Origin: Micrasema longulum
Lineage: Eukaryota > Arthropoda > Insecta > Trichoptera > Brachycentridae
Direction of reading: 5' to 3'
Length of the DNA stretch: 64,000 nt
NCBI GenBank assembly: GCA_022494885.1
Contig: JAGVSM010002361.1
Span: 62,001 to 126,000, forward strand
In this document: positions 1 to 11,640 of the stretch, in pieces
Layout of the letters: each line of letters begins with the position of its first letter
Numbering within the stretch: the first letter of the stretch is position 1
Made by a program: the position numbers and the translations under genes
Notes under the pieces: model-generated
Database searches by the model: none
Told to the model about the DNA's origin: nothing
What the model saw: the letters and a program-made list of their open reading frames with translations, nothing else

Positions 1-249
1 TTGTTTTTCTCTGCACACAAAGCAACTTACCTCTAATCAAAAATAGAATTCAAAACAAACATGTTTTTGTCGCTGTAATTTTATAATGAGATCATGGTGT
101 GAATATATTCGTTTTTTTTTCATTTATTAAAGACTTGAGAGAAATTGCATAAAATAGATGTTTTTTTCGTTTTACTTTTTTATTTGAAAATTTATTTATT
201 CACCCTTACGGATAATTGCATTCATTTTACAAACAAAAAACCACAAAAA

Positions 250-415
250 ATTTTAATGCGCTCTGTTGATAATAATATAATTTTTTAAATCTTTTGAAAA
301 TTTTGTCTGTTTGGTTGTGTCTGGTAGTTTATTGTATAATTTATGTTCCTGATTTATTAGTGTCGATTGTCCTGGTCTAATTTTGGAATATTGAATGTGA
401 GATTTTTTTTATATT
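250..415 (-). pseudogene. LINE reverse transcriptase C-terminal tail, relic
   Basis: Reading the minus strand from about 404 down to 253 gives an open stretch of about 50 codons containing ...RPGQSTLINQEHKLYNKLPD..., ending in a stop. The pattern of a serine/leucine strand followed by LYNKLP is what is seen near the C-terminus of many insect LINE RT proteins (xLYNxLPxxLK). No start, no RT core and no clear 3' tail remain, so this is a decayed fragment. The family assignment rests on the short motif only. Confidence 0.45.
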
Positions 416-769
416 TATTGCATAAAATAAGTATTCATAACAGGAAATCTATGTAAAACTAGCGAATAGAAAATGAAATAGATATTATTGTATTATGTTT
501 ATGTTTATTACATTTTTTTTTTAATTTTAGTTGTTTGTATACAATGATATCAGTGGCTAACTTATTACTTAACTTTTTCACGAGCAAATTATATTTCTTA
601 TATATTCATCACTATTTATCATTAATTTTTATTTAAAATTCAATTCAATGATGAAATTTGTTCGCTATGAACGCTTACTGCTTCTATTTTGTATAATTTT
701 ATAAAAAATGAAAACTGATTAATGGTGATAAATAATGTTTTATTGAATGTTGGGAATTATGTACGTAAG

Positions 770-1745
770 ACAATGTCAGCTTAATGTCTGCCTCTGTTAG
801 CCTGACAAATTCTGTCTCTTTTTTTATAACATTGTTCATCACTATTCCAAAAATTTCAACCGGTATTTCATTAATTTCATCACGAATATTATGCTTAAGT
901 TGTTAAAGTGTTCCTGATTTGTTGACATAAATCTTGTTCTATAGATATCCCCACATAAGTGAGTCAAGCTCTGTTAAATCCAGTGACCGTGGAGGCCAAT
1001 CAACGTCACCGTTTTTTAAGAGAATTTGTAGTGGAAACTAATTTCTCAGTAATTCTATTGTCACATTGACTGTATGTGAAATTGCACCATATTGTTGGAA
1101 CAATATGTTTATCAAGCCCAAAGCATCCAGTTCTGGTATCAAAAAGTTATCAATGATAACGTTCTCCAGTAATAGTAACCGATATGCCACGTTCATCTTC
1201 AAAAATGTAAGTTCTTATGATTCCTCCAGACTAAATTGCGCACCATACTGACACTTTTAATGGATGCAAAGATGACTGATGAATAATTCAAAGATTTTCC
1301 GTTGACCAGAACTGACTATTTTGTTTGTTAACGTATTCAATTTAAATACGCCTTATCTCCATTATGATTTTTCATAAAAATTTTGGCTTTCGTGAACAAG
1401 CTTCTACATCATATCGTCATATTTACAGCGTCTTAAATGGTCCTTAAGAAGAAGACAATGTATCAATTTAATTTTATATGGATACAAATGCAATTTGTAA
1501 TGCATAATTTTCCGCAAAGTTGTTGTCTTAAGTCCAATTTTTAAGCTCGGCATCAAATTGAGGTTGGTGGATTATAGACACAGATAACAGCAACGTTTTC
1601 ATCTGATCGTCTTGTACGCTGTGCCTCAGGCTTGTGTTTCTCTGCTACTGAGCCTTTTTCTTCAAAATCTGTCACTAAACGATGAAAAGTGGGTTTTGAT
1701 GGCTCATTATTCTTATACAAAAATTGACGTTATTTTCTAATCATT
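770..1745 (-). pseudogene. IS630/Tc1-mariner-type (DUF4817/DDE_3) transposase relic
   Basis: Decayed DNA transposase on the minus strand. In order, in shifting frames, one can read: a helix-turn-helix linker like PSKPTFHRLVTDFEEKGSV (about 1700-1640); a second HTH tail ending in a LHLYPYKIKLIHCLL-like stretch (about 1500-1440); the catalytic-core block HPLKVSVWCAI (about 1270-1240); GGIIRTYIFEDERG (about 1230-1185); ITGERYH; the QQYGAISHT-like strand (about 1100-1070), where the family has a QQDGA motif and this copy has lost the catalytic Asp; the DWPPRS-like block (about 1000-985); LxSLxWGY and a C-terminal helix region to about 775. This order matches the abundant insect IS630-like transposases with an N-terminal DUF4817 HTH and a DDE_3 core. 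At least four stops or frameshifts make it non-functional. Terminal inverted repeats were not found. Confidence 0.8.
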
Positions 1746-1759
1746 CCAATGATTGATAA

Positions 1760-3229
1760 TTGATTTTGATGCTGATTTACTCGAATACTGTAAAAAATAA
1801 TGTTTACCAAAATATTTTTTAATTTTTATTAACAACAATTATTCATCTTTTTGGGAACATACCCATAGTAAATCTCTTACCAAACTCAATTGCCTGACTT
1901 TTTCTGCTAAATTAATTTGAGCTTTACATATTTTTATTAGATGTTTTATTATTTTATTAAAACAAATGATTTTAAAATAATGTATTTTAAAACTTAAACT
2001 AATTATTAGGTACTTGAAACGCTCTAAAAACTATTGTATGTCTTTTCATTTTGCTAAACTTCCAAATACGGTATCCATGGTAATAATGGTCAAGACGTTT
2101 GACTCACATAAAAAAAATCAGTCTTCTAATTCTTACTCAATCGAATGAAATTACTTAAGTTGGTTCCAATTCGATTTTAATATAAAACAATTATGATGAT
2201 TAACTAATCACTTCATAGCATTCTTATTTTTTCTTAAAAACACTTACAGTTATTACTTTTATACTTCAACTTGAGATTTGACGATTTCCCTAAAGAGATT
2301 CACATACACGATGAGTAATGCCTTTGAAAACCATTTTTTTACAAGTCTGTTACTTTTAAAAATAAAAGTATTTTCCTATGATATACTCATATTTTTTGAC
2401 GTATAAAAATGTTAAGCGATGCGACAAATTAAATGGGTGTTGAAGAAAAAATACTGTTCACGCCTAGTTTCACCATAAAAGTTTAAAGTAAAATGGTCAT
2501 TCAATTTTTATTTTTATTATGAAATTAGCAAGAAATTATGACGTCAACTTAAAAAAAAAAATAGTAGGTAAAATAGTTTACACTGTATTTCAGGCTCAGG
2601 CTGCAAAACATCAAAGGATCATTAAAAATTTTTTTTGTTTTTGACTTTGTAGTGAGTTCAGGACCTTGGAAAATGATTGTTCTTACCTCATTTTCAAAAA
2701 AAAAATAACAGCTGATGAACTTCTAAGTAAAGTGATAATTTGTCAAGAGTGATATTATTTACCTCCTTTGCATAGCATTTACACTGTTTAAGGGCGTCAG
2801 CACAAGTTGATTTCTGAAAATGCTCTTTTAAATCAATATTTGAGCACATTGAGGTCCTGCTTTTTGGCTATGAGCTACGAGTAAGTAACTTTTTTCCGAA
2901 GCATATGACAAAGTATTCTCTTCCAATCTCCTTGATAAAGCCATGTTAATATCAATCAAACTGTCACACAATGTCATGTAGTTCGAGAAAATCAAAATTT
3001 AGCTGCATTTCTTTGTGTTAATGCGTAAACAATAATTGTAAAAAAATTCAGCCAAATTTAACATTTGTTTATGGTAATTTTTTGAAAAACTTATGTATTT
3101 TTTTTGTTAAACAATATATAACGGGAGGTAGGGATTTTGCACCACTATATTCACTGGCAACATCAATAATATCGAAGCCTAGGACCACTACAACGTATAT
3201 CAGAAGTCATAATGCGGTCATCATATTTT
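1760..3229. other. AT-rich stretch with no recognisable gene
   Basis: No open frame of interest, RNA gene or repeat copy shared with the rest of the window was recognised. Homopolymer A/T runs are frequent. The 5' end of the mariner-type element may extend a little into it. Confidence 0.4.
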
Positions 3230-4075
3230 ATTTACTATTTATGTTTTATTAAATTAGTTCATAACATCTTAATAACTAATATAAACTTTAAATCACAATA
3301 AAAAATATATCAAAATTTTTCAATAACATATTTTTTCAAATTAATTTTAAACATTTTAATATTTTATATCTCCTTTATTTCTTCAGGTAACTCATTGTAC
3401 AGCTTCAATCCCTTGTAGAGTGAGTTTTGAGATTCTGTTTTCCTCCTCATTGGTAATCTTATTTTTTTTGTACAATCATAGACCAGGAGGCCCAATTACA
3501 GTTGTGAATTACATCACAGAACACCCAGGCTTGAGAAAAATCACACTTATTTTTTTGTGTTCTTACGGGAATCCAATTCGGAACCTTCCGTGTGTGAGTC
3601 AAGCGTCTTGACCATACACGCGTCTTTTTTTTATCCCCTGTTTCATAAGTATGACATTGTTGGTTAAATTTTATTATTATTTTTATTTTATTCATCCCCT
3701 TTATTATTTTGTGTAAAAAAATTGACAAATTATATTTAATTTGCTGCTTTACTGTGAGCATGCAATCTTTTTGTGCATTCTTTCTACATTAGAATAGATA
3801 TTTCTTTTGAGTATAATCCTCATCGCCTTATTTTGAAGAATTTGTATTTTTTTAATTTCTCCTTCATTAAATAAAAAAAGAATAGAAGAACAGTAATTCA
3901 TGAGCGGACATATGATTGTTTTATACATAAAAACACTACTCTTAACATCTATTAAATTTCGCGATCTTCCCATAAATTTAGACGGGCCTGTAGAAATTAT
4001 TATGGACTTAGTATTGATGTAGACATTTTCAACTGCACGTTGCATTTGTACAGAAAATTTCTTCATGGGGTCGAT
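3230..4075 (-). pseudogene. LINE RT C-terminal fragment and 3' UTR, split by a SINE
   Basis: Minus-strand fragment of the same LINE family as the better preserved copy at 20264-22375. The frame at 4066-3749 reads YKTIICPLMNYCSSILF...IQILQNKAMRIILKRNIYS, matching YKAIIEPHVNYCSSILF...LTVLQNKAFRIILKKNRYT of that copy, and continues at about 3740-3690 with KQQIKYNLSIFLHKIIKGMNK (counterpart KQRIFYNTMIFVHKIINSNKN). The coding part is then interrupted by a tRNA-derived SINE at 3478-3622 and resumes at about 3460-3380 with the region that reads ...LYNELPEE in the minus frame. The copy at 60270-60870 (minus) lacks the SINE and shows the uninterrupted order. It is 5'-truncated and carries no RT catalytic motif. 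Confidence 0.8.
3478..3622 (-). repeat. tRNA-derived SINE, family A
   Basis: On the minus strand this copy reads from a degenerate A-box region (GTCAAGACGCTTGACTC) through a decayed B-box into the body, which ends in CTGTAATTGGGCCTCCTGG. It is clearly the same element as the minus copies at 18045-18215 and 33657-33853 and the plus copy at 51412-51545. It sits inside a LINE fragment, so it inserted later than that LINE. The extreme 5' end (GGCGGCCTCCGTGG in the 33.8-kb copy) is lost or mutated here. Confidence 0.8.
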
Positions 4076-4299
4076 TATTTGGGATAGTTGATGAGTGGTT
4101 TATGCTATATATATGTGCCGCATGTAATATATATAATTGTGTATGTTTCATATGTGCGTTCATGTGTGTGCGTCGATGGTTCGGAGTGTACATTCGGTAT
4201 TTTTATTTATTTCAATTTATTACCTCCATGGAAAACGGAAATGTTAACAATTATTCTTTTTCCACTTGAAATTCTTATTTATTTATTTTTTTTGTCACA

Positions 4300-4426
4300 T
4301 TTAATGTTTATATCTTTCGCATAATTTATGAAGATTTTATTGGTCTTTTTATGTTAAAAAAATGTTGTTTTTAATACTTATTATGTAAATGACCATGTTT
4401 TCTGAATAAAATAAAATAAATATAAA
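4300..4426 (+). repeat. Possible LINE 3' end with (AAAAT)n-like tail
   Basis: Non-coding AT-rich segment ending in AATAAAATAAAATAAAT. Such short A-rich tandem tails terminate several confirmed LINE copies in this window. No coding part was recognised upstream, so the call rests on the tail alone. Confidence 0.25.
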
Positions 4427-4429
4427 AAA

Positions 4430-5220
4430 TTGTTACATATTGGGAATGTGTTTTGAAATTCAAATATCTATCCAAGCATATTTTGCATACGAAACTCCTT
4501 TCGGAGTCCGGACTAAAAAATAAACTTTAAAAAATACCAATGGAGAAAAAATATTAGGTTTTTTTTTAAAGTTTACCGTGTAGAATGGTCCTATAAAGTT
4601 TTGCGATTTGGTCCTGAAACATCGTATATACTATTGAAAGCTGACAAGTAAGCGAAAAACTAATAAATTCAAAATACTCAACCGATTTTCTATATTTTGT
4701 AGGTTTCAGTTAACCAGGATTGAGTGCAAAAGTTTTTGTTTTAAAATATCAAATTCACGTCTTTCCCGACGGCTATTAAATTAATTTTATAATACAACTT
4801 CCATCTTTCTACTTCTCGCTTCCTCTTTCTCACCAATATTGGAATGCTTTAACTTTTTACTTACCAAAGATAAAAGTTTTCAGCCAGATAAGGTCCCAAC
4901 AGATTTATTCATTTTACGGGATGTCCTGAATAAGAACTTAATATCTTCCATTTCTTACGCCCAGTTAAATACTAACCAATGATTGGGCATTGATTTTATT
5001 AAACACGAAGCCAAAATTACAAAAAAAAAAAGAAAGAAATATAATATCCGTAAAATAATTAGATTATAAATACTGTTGGTTTAATTATAAAATGAGAAAA
5101 TGAAGTAACTTAATTCGTTTAAGATAATTGAAATGTCATATTATTTACATTTTTTTGCATAATATTGGCACAAGTCCATAATTGTCATTTTTGAGTTAAG
5201 TACAGAGAAATGTTCTTGAA
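4430..5220. other. AT-rich stretch, nothing recognised
   Basis: No coding potential, tRNA-like box or copy of the other repeats in this window was seen. Confidence 0.35.
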
Positions 5221-5221
5221 T

Positions 5222-5400
5222 ATTTTTTTATTTTTTATTTTATTTATAAATCATATAACACAAAGTATTTTACAAGTATAATACGTTGAATTATATTCCC
5301 AGGAGTTACAACAACTCAATTCGGGACATAAATAATATAACATTTAGAAAATAACACATATTAAGAACAACAAAGAAACAAAGTTTAGCACCTTTATAAC
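5222..5400 (-). repeat. Probable LINE 3' UTR end
   Basis: Begins with a T-rich TTTTATTTTATTTAT block, the reverse complement of the AAATAAAATAAAA-type tail, and continues as non-coding sequence. A second and better-supported LINE 3' end abuts it at 5405. It may be the older of two tandem insertions. Confidence 0.35.
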
Positions 5401-5404
5401 TAAA

Positions 5405-6240
5405 TTTTATTTATTTTATTTTATTTATTTCGAATACAAACAGATGTACAGGTGAAATGAATATTTATTTTTTTTAAACTATGTAAAATGTTTACATAGT
5501 AGGGCCTGCCATCCAATTATATGTATTCACTAAATAATACTGTAATAAAGCGACGACGGCTTGAAGTTTAAACTATATAAATGATAAATATACTACATAT
5601 TAAAATAAGATAAATATGGACAAAACAAGGAGATAGTGAAAAGAAAAAGAAGGAAATTGATTAGGAGTAGTAAAGGATAATTGAAGGAAAGTAAGAGTGG
5701 AAAATTGCATTTGATTTAATGATTAAATGAATTATGAATGTAGAGCATGAATCAAGCCTATTAATTCTCATCTGTACATATTGTATGGAGTGTTTAATAT
5801 ATCAAGACTATTATTTTTTTGTTAAATGTTTCACATATACGAGGGATCGTTGAATGTTTCCGATGATTAGTTTTAAATTTACGAATATAAAAAATATCAG
5901 ATAGTCTAGTTGGCCTGAAGGGGATACGGTAAGAAGGAGGTTAATGAGCTCCGGGGAATCGAATTTATTATTGACAATTTTATAAAGCAGGATCTGATCA
6001 AACATATCTCTTCTGTATAATGTTATATATAACACAAGAATATATATGTCTTAAATCTTTTTTACACAAGTAATAAAAACGCTTTTCAGAATAAAAAAAT
6101 AGCAGTGAATCTACTAAAGGGTCTTTAACATCACATGCCATGCAGATGATGCTGCCATAGTGATAATGAGAACATATCCATATCAGCTTGTAAACATCTG
6201 GATGCCGAAGAAATGACATTTAGTACAATGAACACATGAT
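5405..6240 (-). pseudogene. LINE RT C-terminal fragment with 3' UTR
   Basis: The minus frame at 6035-5811 reads YRRDMFDQILLYKIVNNKFDSPELINLL, the conserved helix found after the RT thumb in jockey/CR1-like LINEs (RRxxxDLxFLYKLxNGxIDSPELL), followed by a degenerate region ending in the position where related copies have a SPxxRLxxLxN motif. Downstream (lower coordinates) is a 3' UTR of about 400 bp ending in an (AAAT)n/(AAAAT)n tail, seen on the plus strand as TTTATTTTATTTATTT at 5405-5430. The frames at 6219-5998 and 6373-6131 look like shadows. 5'-truncated and inactive. Confidence 0.65.
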
Positions 6241-6549
6241 TATTGGAAAAATAATTCGGATTTACAAAACATGTGTCAAACCAAATCATGGTGTATACAA
6301 CAGAGGCGAAGATAGATAGAGAGAAAATAAAAAACACGAAAAACCAAGTAGAAAAACTAAATAGAAAAACCAAATAAATATTTTGTAAAGTATAACATAC
6401 ATGAACAGCATAATTCTAAAAGATATAAGTTTGGTCTTAAACCTTTACGTAGGACACCTTCAACAAAGTGATACATAAATATACCATCCGAGTTGAGGTT
6501 TTTATTTTTTAATATTTTTTATTAACAATAAGTCTTTTTAATTTATTTA

Positions 6550-7105
6550 CATATTACAACAGAACAGAAACGATGAACATTTTAAAGAAGGTAGTATAAA
6601 AGTCTAGGCATCTACAGGGCTTATGACCTATTATTGGCTGGTTCAAGCGGCCACTTTTCACGCTGTGTAATATTCACCATTCTGCCCATATTTAAACATC
6701 TATATTCCTTTAAATGTCCAGTCCAGTTCAGTTCTTGTCTAAAAAAATTAGAACAAACTCAAAATATGGTTGATAAATCCACCTGGTCCATGAAAAAGTA
6801 TAGAAATTGAAAATCAAAAAAAAATTCAGGCGTTGCTTAGTATGTAAGTGAAATATGTTATTCAATTAGATGAATCTCACCCGCATAAATAAAGGTATTA
6901 GCTCTTTTACTTTACAAACGTCAACAGATAAAAGAGTTTAAGGAAGATATATAGAATATAGAAGGCCTGTAGATGCCTAAACTTCTATATTACGTTATAT
7001 TAAATGTTCTTCATCTCTGTTGTAATATGTTAATGTTAACAGCTCCCCACGGAGTTAAATCCAGTCCTTATCTACAAAAAATTGGACAAACTCAAAATAT
7101 TTTTC
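6550..7105. mobile_element. Foldback element, family FB-A, copy 1
   Basis: Left arm starts ATATTACAACAGA and contains GTCTAGGCATCTACAGGG, GACCTATTATTGGCTGGTT and TTCACCATTCTGCCCAT. The middle contains TTCAGGCGTTGC and GATGAATCTCACCCGCATAA. The right arm is the reverse complement of the left (CTGTAGATGCCTAAACTTC ... CATCTCTGTTGTAATATG) and is followed by the block CAGCTCCCCACGGAGTT. No coding capacity. Related copies lie at 8664, 15829, 33477, 35346, 44500, 46176, 47568, 48745, 51588, 57670 and 59104. Confidence 0.8.
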
Positions 7106-7480
7106 GTATTTATTTATTAACAGCCTCAGCCGATTTGCACAGTTGACATAAATGTTATTTGAACAGAAAATAATACTTATGCTAAAGACAGAAAATACGG
7201 ACAAATTATAACAAAGGGATAGAGAAATATTCTTACACTAGCTCAGTTTATCCATGGCATCTCCCACACTCCTATTGCCATTAACAAGAGATCTGCAAAA
7301 GGCAAGAAGATCCAAACCATGAAACTCCAAGTGGCTGGAAGAGTTAACTAGTCTATACATTCTTGACATTGGGGAATTAAAGCCAAAGTTGGATTTGGAA
7401 AATTTGACATGTCACAAAAATAGCGTAATAACGTGCTCTGGTAGATGTTTCGTCTCATTATATTTTTTAAATGCAATATG
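7098..7480 (-). pseudogene. LINE C-terminal fragment with 3' tail
   Basis: The minus strand reads SNFGFNSPMSRMYRLVNSSS and then FHGLDLLAFCRSLVNGN in one frame (about 7410-7250). This matches the C-terminal motif NYGFHSLTPRILRSANKHTS...FDNKLSSFKRSL in the copy near 22.6 kb and SPIPRLHSLANKFT in the copy near 24.3 kb. The 3' end at 7098-7120 shows TATTTATTTATTAA, the complement of an AAAT-repeat tail. It abuts the 3' block of the foldback element. Only the last about 60 codons survive. Confidence 0.6.
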
Positions 7481-7974
7481 TGTATTATCTTAAAAAATAA
7501 CATGTTTTACTAAATATGAGCGTAGATTTTCACGGTCACTGTTATCAATTTGTTTCTTTTTTGGGTGATGCATGTCTACTTACCAGTGAATATCATACAA
7601 GTTTCCTTGTCTATCCTTTTTTTATCAATGTGTAAAAGTAATTTTTCAGATTTTTCTCTATACAAAGCTACCAACCATTTTTTCGATTTAATCCTATAAG
7701 TTTATTGGATTGAATAAATACAGTCCATTTCTGACCCAAAAATCTATCAACTGTTATCTCTAATCAGCTTCAGGGTGCCTGGATGAATTACTAGACAGGT
7801 ACCACCGTTTTATAGCAACTATTCACGGACAGTGTATACTTATATCGCTGTATTAAATAAACTCCAGAAACTCAGCAATAGTTATTCCCACGTATCGGAT
7901 AAATTAAATGTGAGATATTTTTTTTTATTAATAAATTTCGTAAAAAGTACATGTTTTTTAAAAATTATATCCAA

Positions 7975-8945
7975 ATCTTCTTTTACACATCTAGTAAATG
8001 TTATCACTGTAACTCTACAAAAAAAAAGAGAATAACTATTGTGCTTGGAGAGTGACTTACACTGTTGTAGTTGTTTATTTGTAAGAGTTAATATAATTTT
8101 AAATACGAGTTCATGAGATAAAAAATAAAAACATTGAATATATAAACAAAAAACAATAATACATTCATACTAATTTAAATTAAATGCAGTTCTTACACGT
8201 GTTTAAAAAAAGTTCTTTGGCTTTACTTTAAATTTATTAATAGATATATTATTTTTAATAGTTTTTAGTTCATTGGGAAGATTATTATAAATTTTTACAC
8301 CTTTGAAGACAAAGCTGTTTTGACCATGACTTGAGTAGAATTTAGGAATTTCAATACAATTTTGGTATTTAAGTGACTTATTCATCTCAGTTTTTTTTTT
8401 CTTATTTGTAAATTTATATAATATAATTTATTTTATAAGGAGTATCTACTGTATGAACCTTAAATATTTTTTAAAGACTTTCCGTATTGAATGTTGAGGG
8501 TTTCTTTAAAATTACTTCAATAATTTCTAATGTTCTGTGTTAAGGGGGTTTATTTATTGGCATATGCACCACCCCACCCTACAATAACATATTGTAACAA
8601 AAATTGTACAATTGAGGATTAAGCTATTTTTAAATTATTGATTTTTTAAATATTCCTTAATCTTAAATGATGAATGTTATACATTGTGTAAAGTGGCCAC
8701 TTAAACCAGCCAATAACAGGTCATAAACCTTGTAAATGCCCAGACTTCCATATTCCCTTATTTAAGGTATTCTTCATCCCTGTTGTAATTTGTTAATAAA
8801 TATGTATATACATTTTCTTATTCGTTTAACTAGTTCAATAATATATTTTCTTTCCATTTAAATTTAAATTTTCATCTATGTATACACCAAGATATTAATT
8901 TTATCTGTTGTATCAAGTACTGAACATGTAAGATCTATAATGTTG
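7975..8945 (-). pseudogene. LINE RT C-terminal fragment and 3' UTR, with nested foldback element
   Basis: Minus-strand LINE copy closely similar over its length to 14205-15195. The frame at 8385-8203 reads KFYSSHGQNSFVFKGVKIYNNLPNELKTI, the usual LINE C-terminal end. Upstream on the minus strand it continues into the RT thumb region, where the 14-kb copy reads LGVYIGKNLKWKDHI. Compared with the 14-kb copy it carries an extra block of about 127 bp at 8664-8791, which is an arm of the foldback family. The 3' UTR shares ACGAGTTCATGAGAT and TACATTCATACTAATT with the other copy. Confidence 0.75.
8664..8791. mobile_element. Short foldback-family copy nested in a LINE
   Basis: Contains GTAAAGTGGCCACTTAAACC, CCAGCCAATAACAGGTCATA and CATCCCTGTTGTAAT, all typical of the foldback right arm. 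The related LINE at 14205-15195 has an uninterrupted sequence at the same site (ATTCCTTAATCTAATAAATA), so both borders are defined to within a few bases. The flanks are compatible with a TAA or TTAA target duplication. It is about 127 bp, a deletion derivative of the roughly 500-bp forms. Confidence 0.75.
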
Positions 8946-9509
8946 TTCTTATAGATCAAACCCATTGAATTTTCTCAAAGATGGTGAATGGTATTTAAGC
9001 CTTTAATATAACTGTTATATGAAACAATGCTTTTCAATTTTCCTGCTATTTTATTATTTTATTTGATTTTATTATTTATTTTAAACTTCTGCTGAATGTG
9101 TTATATAATGTTTACGTTTAATTTTTGTTTCTAAATCTTAGTAATTTACTTCTACACTAAAATCTTACACTTCAGGTACAAGATAAGAATGAATGAAATA
9201 TTGATGTTCCTATGATCGCGAGAGTGGTTTAGAATAGCATCGCAGGACCTCAAGATTGGTAGGTGCAAGCGTCACTCACTACACAAAAAAAGCGGGCTTA
9301 ATTATATTTATTCCGATATATTTATTATTTCACCTCGTTTACTTTGTAAAAATTAACAAATGGAAGAGTTGATCTTTAATATGTAGTTTCTGATTAATTA
9401 ACATATTATAGACAGTCTACATACTTAAAGATTGAGACTGTTGAAAAGTTAATTAAATAATTTAAGAATTTATTTTAAAAACATTAGTTTATACTTGATT
9501 CTGATAAAA

Positions 9510-9713
9510 TCATAAAATAAATCTTAGCGTGACGTTTCCTTCCCACAGAATAAAGCTCACATCACGCAACCGGAAGTGAGAACAATAGAAACCGGAAATA
9601 CATTCCGGACACGACCTGCTCCAGGATGTCACATCCTCAAATTGCATGTCAACGTTTCCGGGCTGTCGCCTGGACCACTTTGATATGACTGCAGTTTTAC
9701 GGGAAAAATACAT
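9510..9713. other. GC-rich island with CCGGAA motifs, function unknown
   Basis: About 170 bp with much higher GC than its surroundings. It contains ACCGGAAGTGAGAAC, ACCGGAAATACATTCCGG and the near-palindrome GGATGTCACATCC. A polypyrimidine-AG (TTTCCTTCCCACAG) ends at 9547 and the plus frame after it stays open for about 44 codons. The minus strand is open for 67 codons. Neither translation resembles a known domain and no donor site lies at a sensible place, so an exon is not claimed. A regulatory island or an undescribed short repeat is equally possible; a similar island lies at 12480-12625. Confidence 0.35.
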
Positions 9714-9819
9714 TTAATATCCTTAAAAGCTAAATCTTCAAAGCTTTATGTGGGTGCTGTGACTCGAATGAAATACCGTGTCTTATACAAATATAAAAGA
9801 TGGGTTTCAGATTGAGCTA

Positions 9820-10270
9820 TCATTATCATTATTTTTTATTTTTGACATCTGATGATACATAGGGCACTGCATTTGTACACCCAATGCAGCATAGAACAAA
9901 AACTACATTTAATAATTAAATAATAAAATATTTCAGTAAAAAAAAAAAAACATCAATCAATCATCAAACATTAAGTGGCACCCAGTGGTGCATAAGACAC
10001 TATATCGGTAAAGTTCATGCAAAGTTACTGGGTAACGTGCTACAGAAAGGTAAGATGATCAGCCTAACGCTTCAGATGCCAGTCCAGGGACGATAAAATA
10101 ATGTAGTCAAAAACCGTCTTATCAACAAATATTTCATGTTGACCCTTCCAGGAATCGAAGTCACCACCTCAATCATAGGCGAATATACCAGCCATAATCC
10201 GACGAAGTTAACTTTTCTCAAGTCGATTTCTTTTTTCATGATTTTTACCTGAGAGTCGATATCGAGTCGG
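9820..10270 (-). repeat. tRNA-derived SINE family B, one partial plus one longer copy
   Basis: 9820-9905 holds the 3' end of the family in minus orientation (ATCATTATCATT followed by GGGCACTGCATTTGTACACC). 9945-10270 holds a longer copy with GGTAAGATGATCAGCC, ACGCTTCAGATGCCAGTCCA and a decayed B-box region near GGAATCGAAGTCACCACC, followed by ATTTTTACCTGAGAGTCG. The same order is seen in the copy at 59860-60190. The frame at 10284-10072 falls in this repeat and is not a gene. Confidence 0.65.
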
Positions 10271-10829
10271 AAACGCGCGTTCAAGATTTTGGTTCTATTT
10301 CACGTACAAAATTATATTCTTCATCCACCCGGACAATGGCAAAATTAAGAAAATAGTAGTAATTTACAATCACTATAATTTCTTTATTCCCATACATTTT
10401 TGTAGTAATTGATGAATCTGCATTGAGTATTATCAGCCCAAGTACGTACTTATTTAGGGGAAACATTTTTATATGCAGTGCTAAATAATGATAAAATACG
10501 ACTCCTTGCTAGTACATATATTATACAAGAGGTTAAAATAACTCTTTTTACTTCTCTTTACAAACCCCACTTACAATTTTTTTACGAATTGATTCGATTG
10601 AACCCGTCAAATGTTTTGTTTTGTTAAGTATATTCTTAACATGAGATTTATTGAATCACTTATAAACGGCAATAAATTACAACTAGATAATACAATTAAA
10701 TAATTAGTCAATTAAACCCAACAAACAAATAAGTTCAAATCAACAAAACAATTTAAATCAAGTTTTACCAGTTAAGGGTATTTTATGGAGCAAAATTATT
10801 ATCTAACAGATGCTCAGCTCGATATATGA

Positions 10830-11640
10830 AAATAAATAAGGAAACAGCTAACTAACAAGATTTACATCTGTTGATGGCCTAGTTGTACCAAAATTTAAAA
10901 ATAAATATGGACAACGTACGTTGGATTATATCGTTTCAAAAATATTTAATATGTTGCCACTTGACATAAAAAAAACGTCATGGTAAAAATAAAATTATGT
11001 TTTTATTACGTAAGTGGTTAGTAGACAGAACGTTTCTATATTGATTTATTATTTATGTGATGCATTTTTTTATCTATCATTGAATACATTTTTTTTATTT
11101 TCTTAGGTTAACCTTTTCTTCTATTTCTTTCTTATTTTATCTACATTTTTTAGATTTCAATTTTAATAGGTACTTTTAATTTTCTTATTATTATTTTTTT
11201 CTGTAGATATGAATTGAAATCTTCGATTTACTTTGTTTTATTGTTTATCTTGTTTTGATTACATTTATGAGCACACACTATTTAAATATGTGCTTAATTA
11301 ACTTATATTTAAAATTTATTCAAGTTCATTGCTGTTATTTAATACTAATTGTATTATTTTACGCTATTTTCTTAGTTCAATTTTTTGTTTATTTTTTTAA
11401 ACCATTTTTATCTGCTCATTATTTTATTTTATTTTATGTTTAATATTTTTTGAGTTCGCAGTATTATGTCTGTACTCTTTTTATTTGATTATTAATTAAA
11501 ACTAATGTCTGAGCACCCGATGATAAACTATTATTGAATAGTTTATCGGGACAAAATATATTTTACTACTTTGTTTTCATTATAATGTATTAATATTGTA
11601 ATAATGTGTATATTTTATTGAATAAAGACTCTATGAAAAA
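10830..11640 (+). pseudogene. LINE C-terminal fragment with long 3' UTR
   Basis: A plus-strand frame at about 10858-10980 reads TRFTSVDGLVVPKFKNKYGQRTLDYIVSKIFNMLPLDIKK. This is the C-terminal NxLxVPxxxxxxGxRTxxYxxxxxxNxLP motif of LINE RT proteins. It is followed by about 650 bp of T-rich non-coding sequence ending with a polyadenylation signal (GAATAAAGACTC) and a short A run at about 11636. The frame at 11255-11443 lies in this 3' UTR and is a low-complexity artefact. Confidence 0.6.

Noticed and set aside
9510..9713. Cysteine-containing 67-codon minus frame as an exon
   Set aside because: No domain match, and the region is a GC island with symmetric CCGGAA words that keep both strands open by composition.
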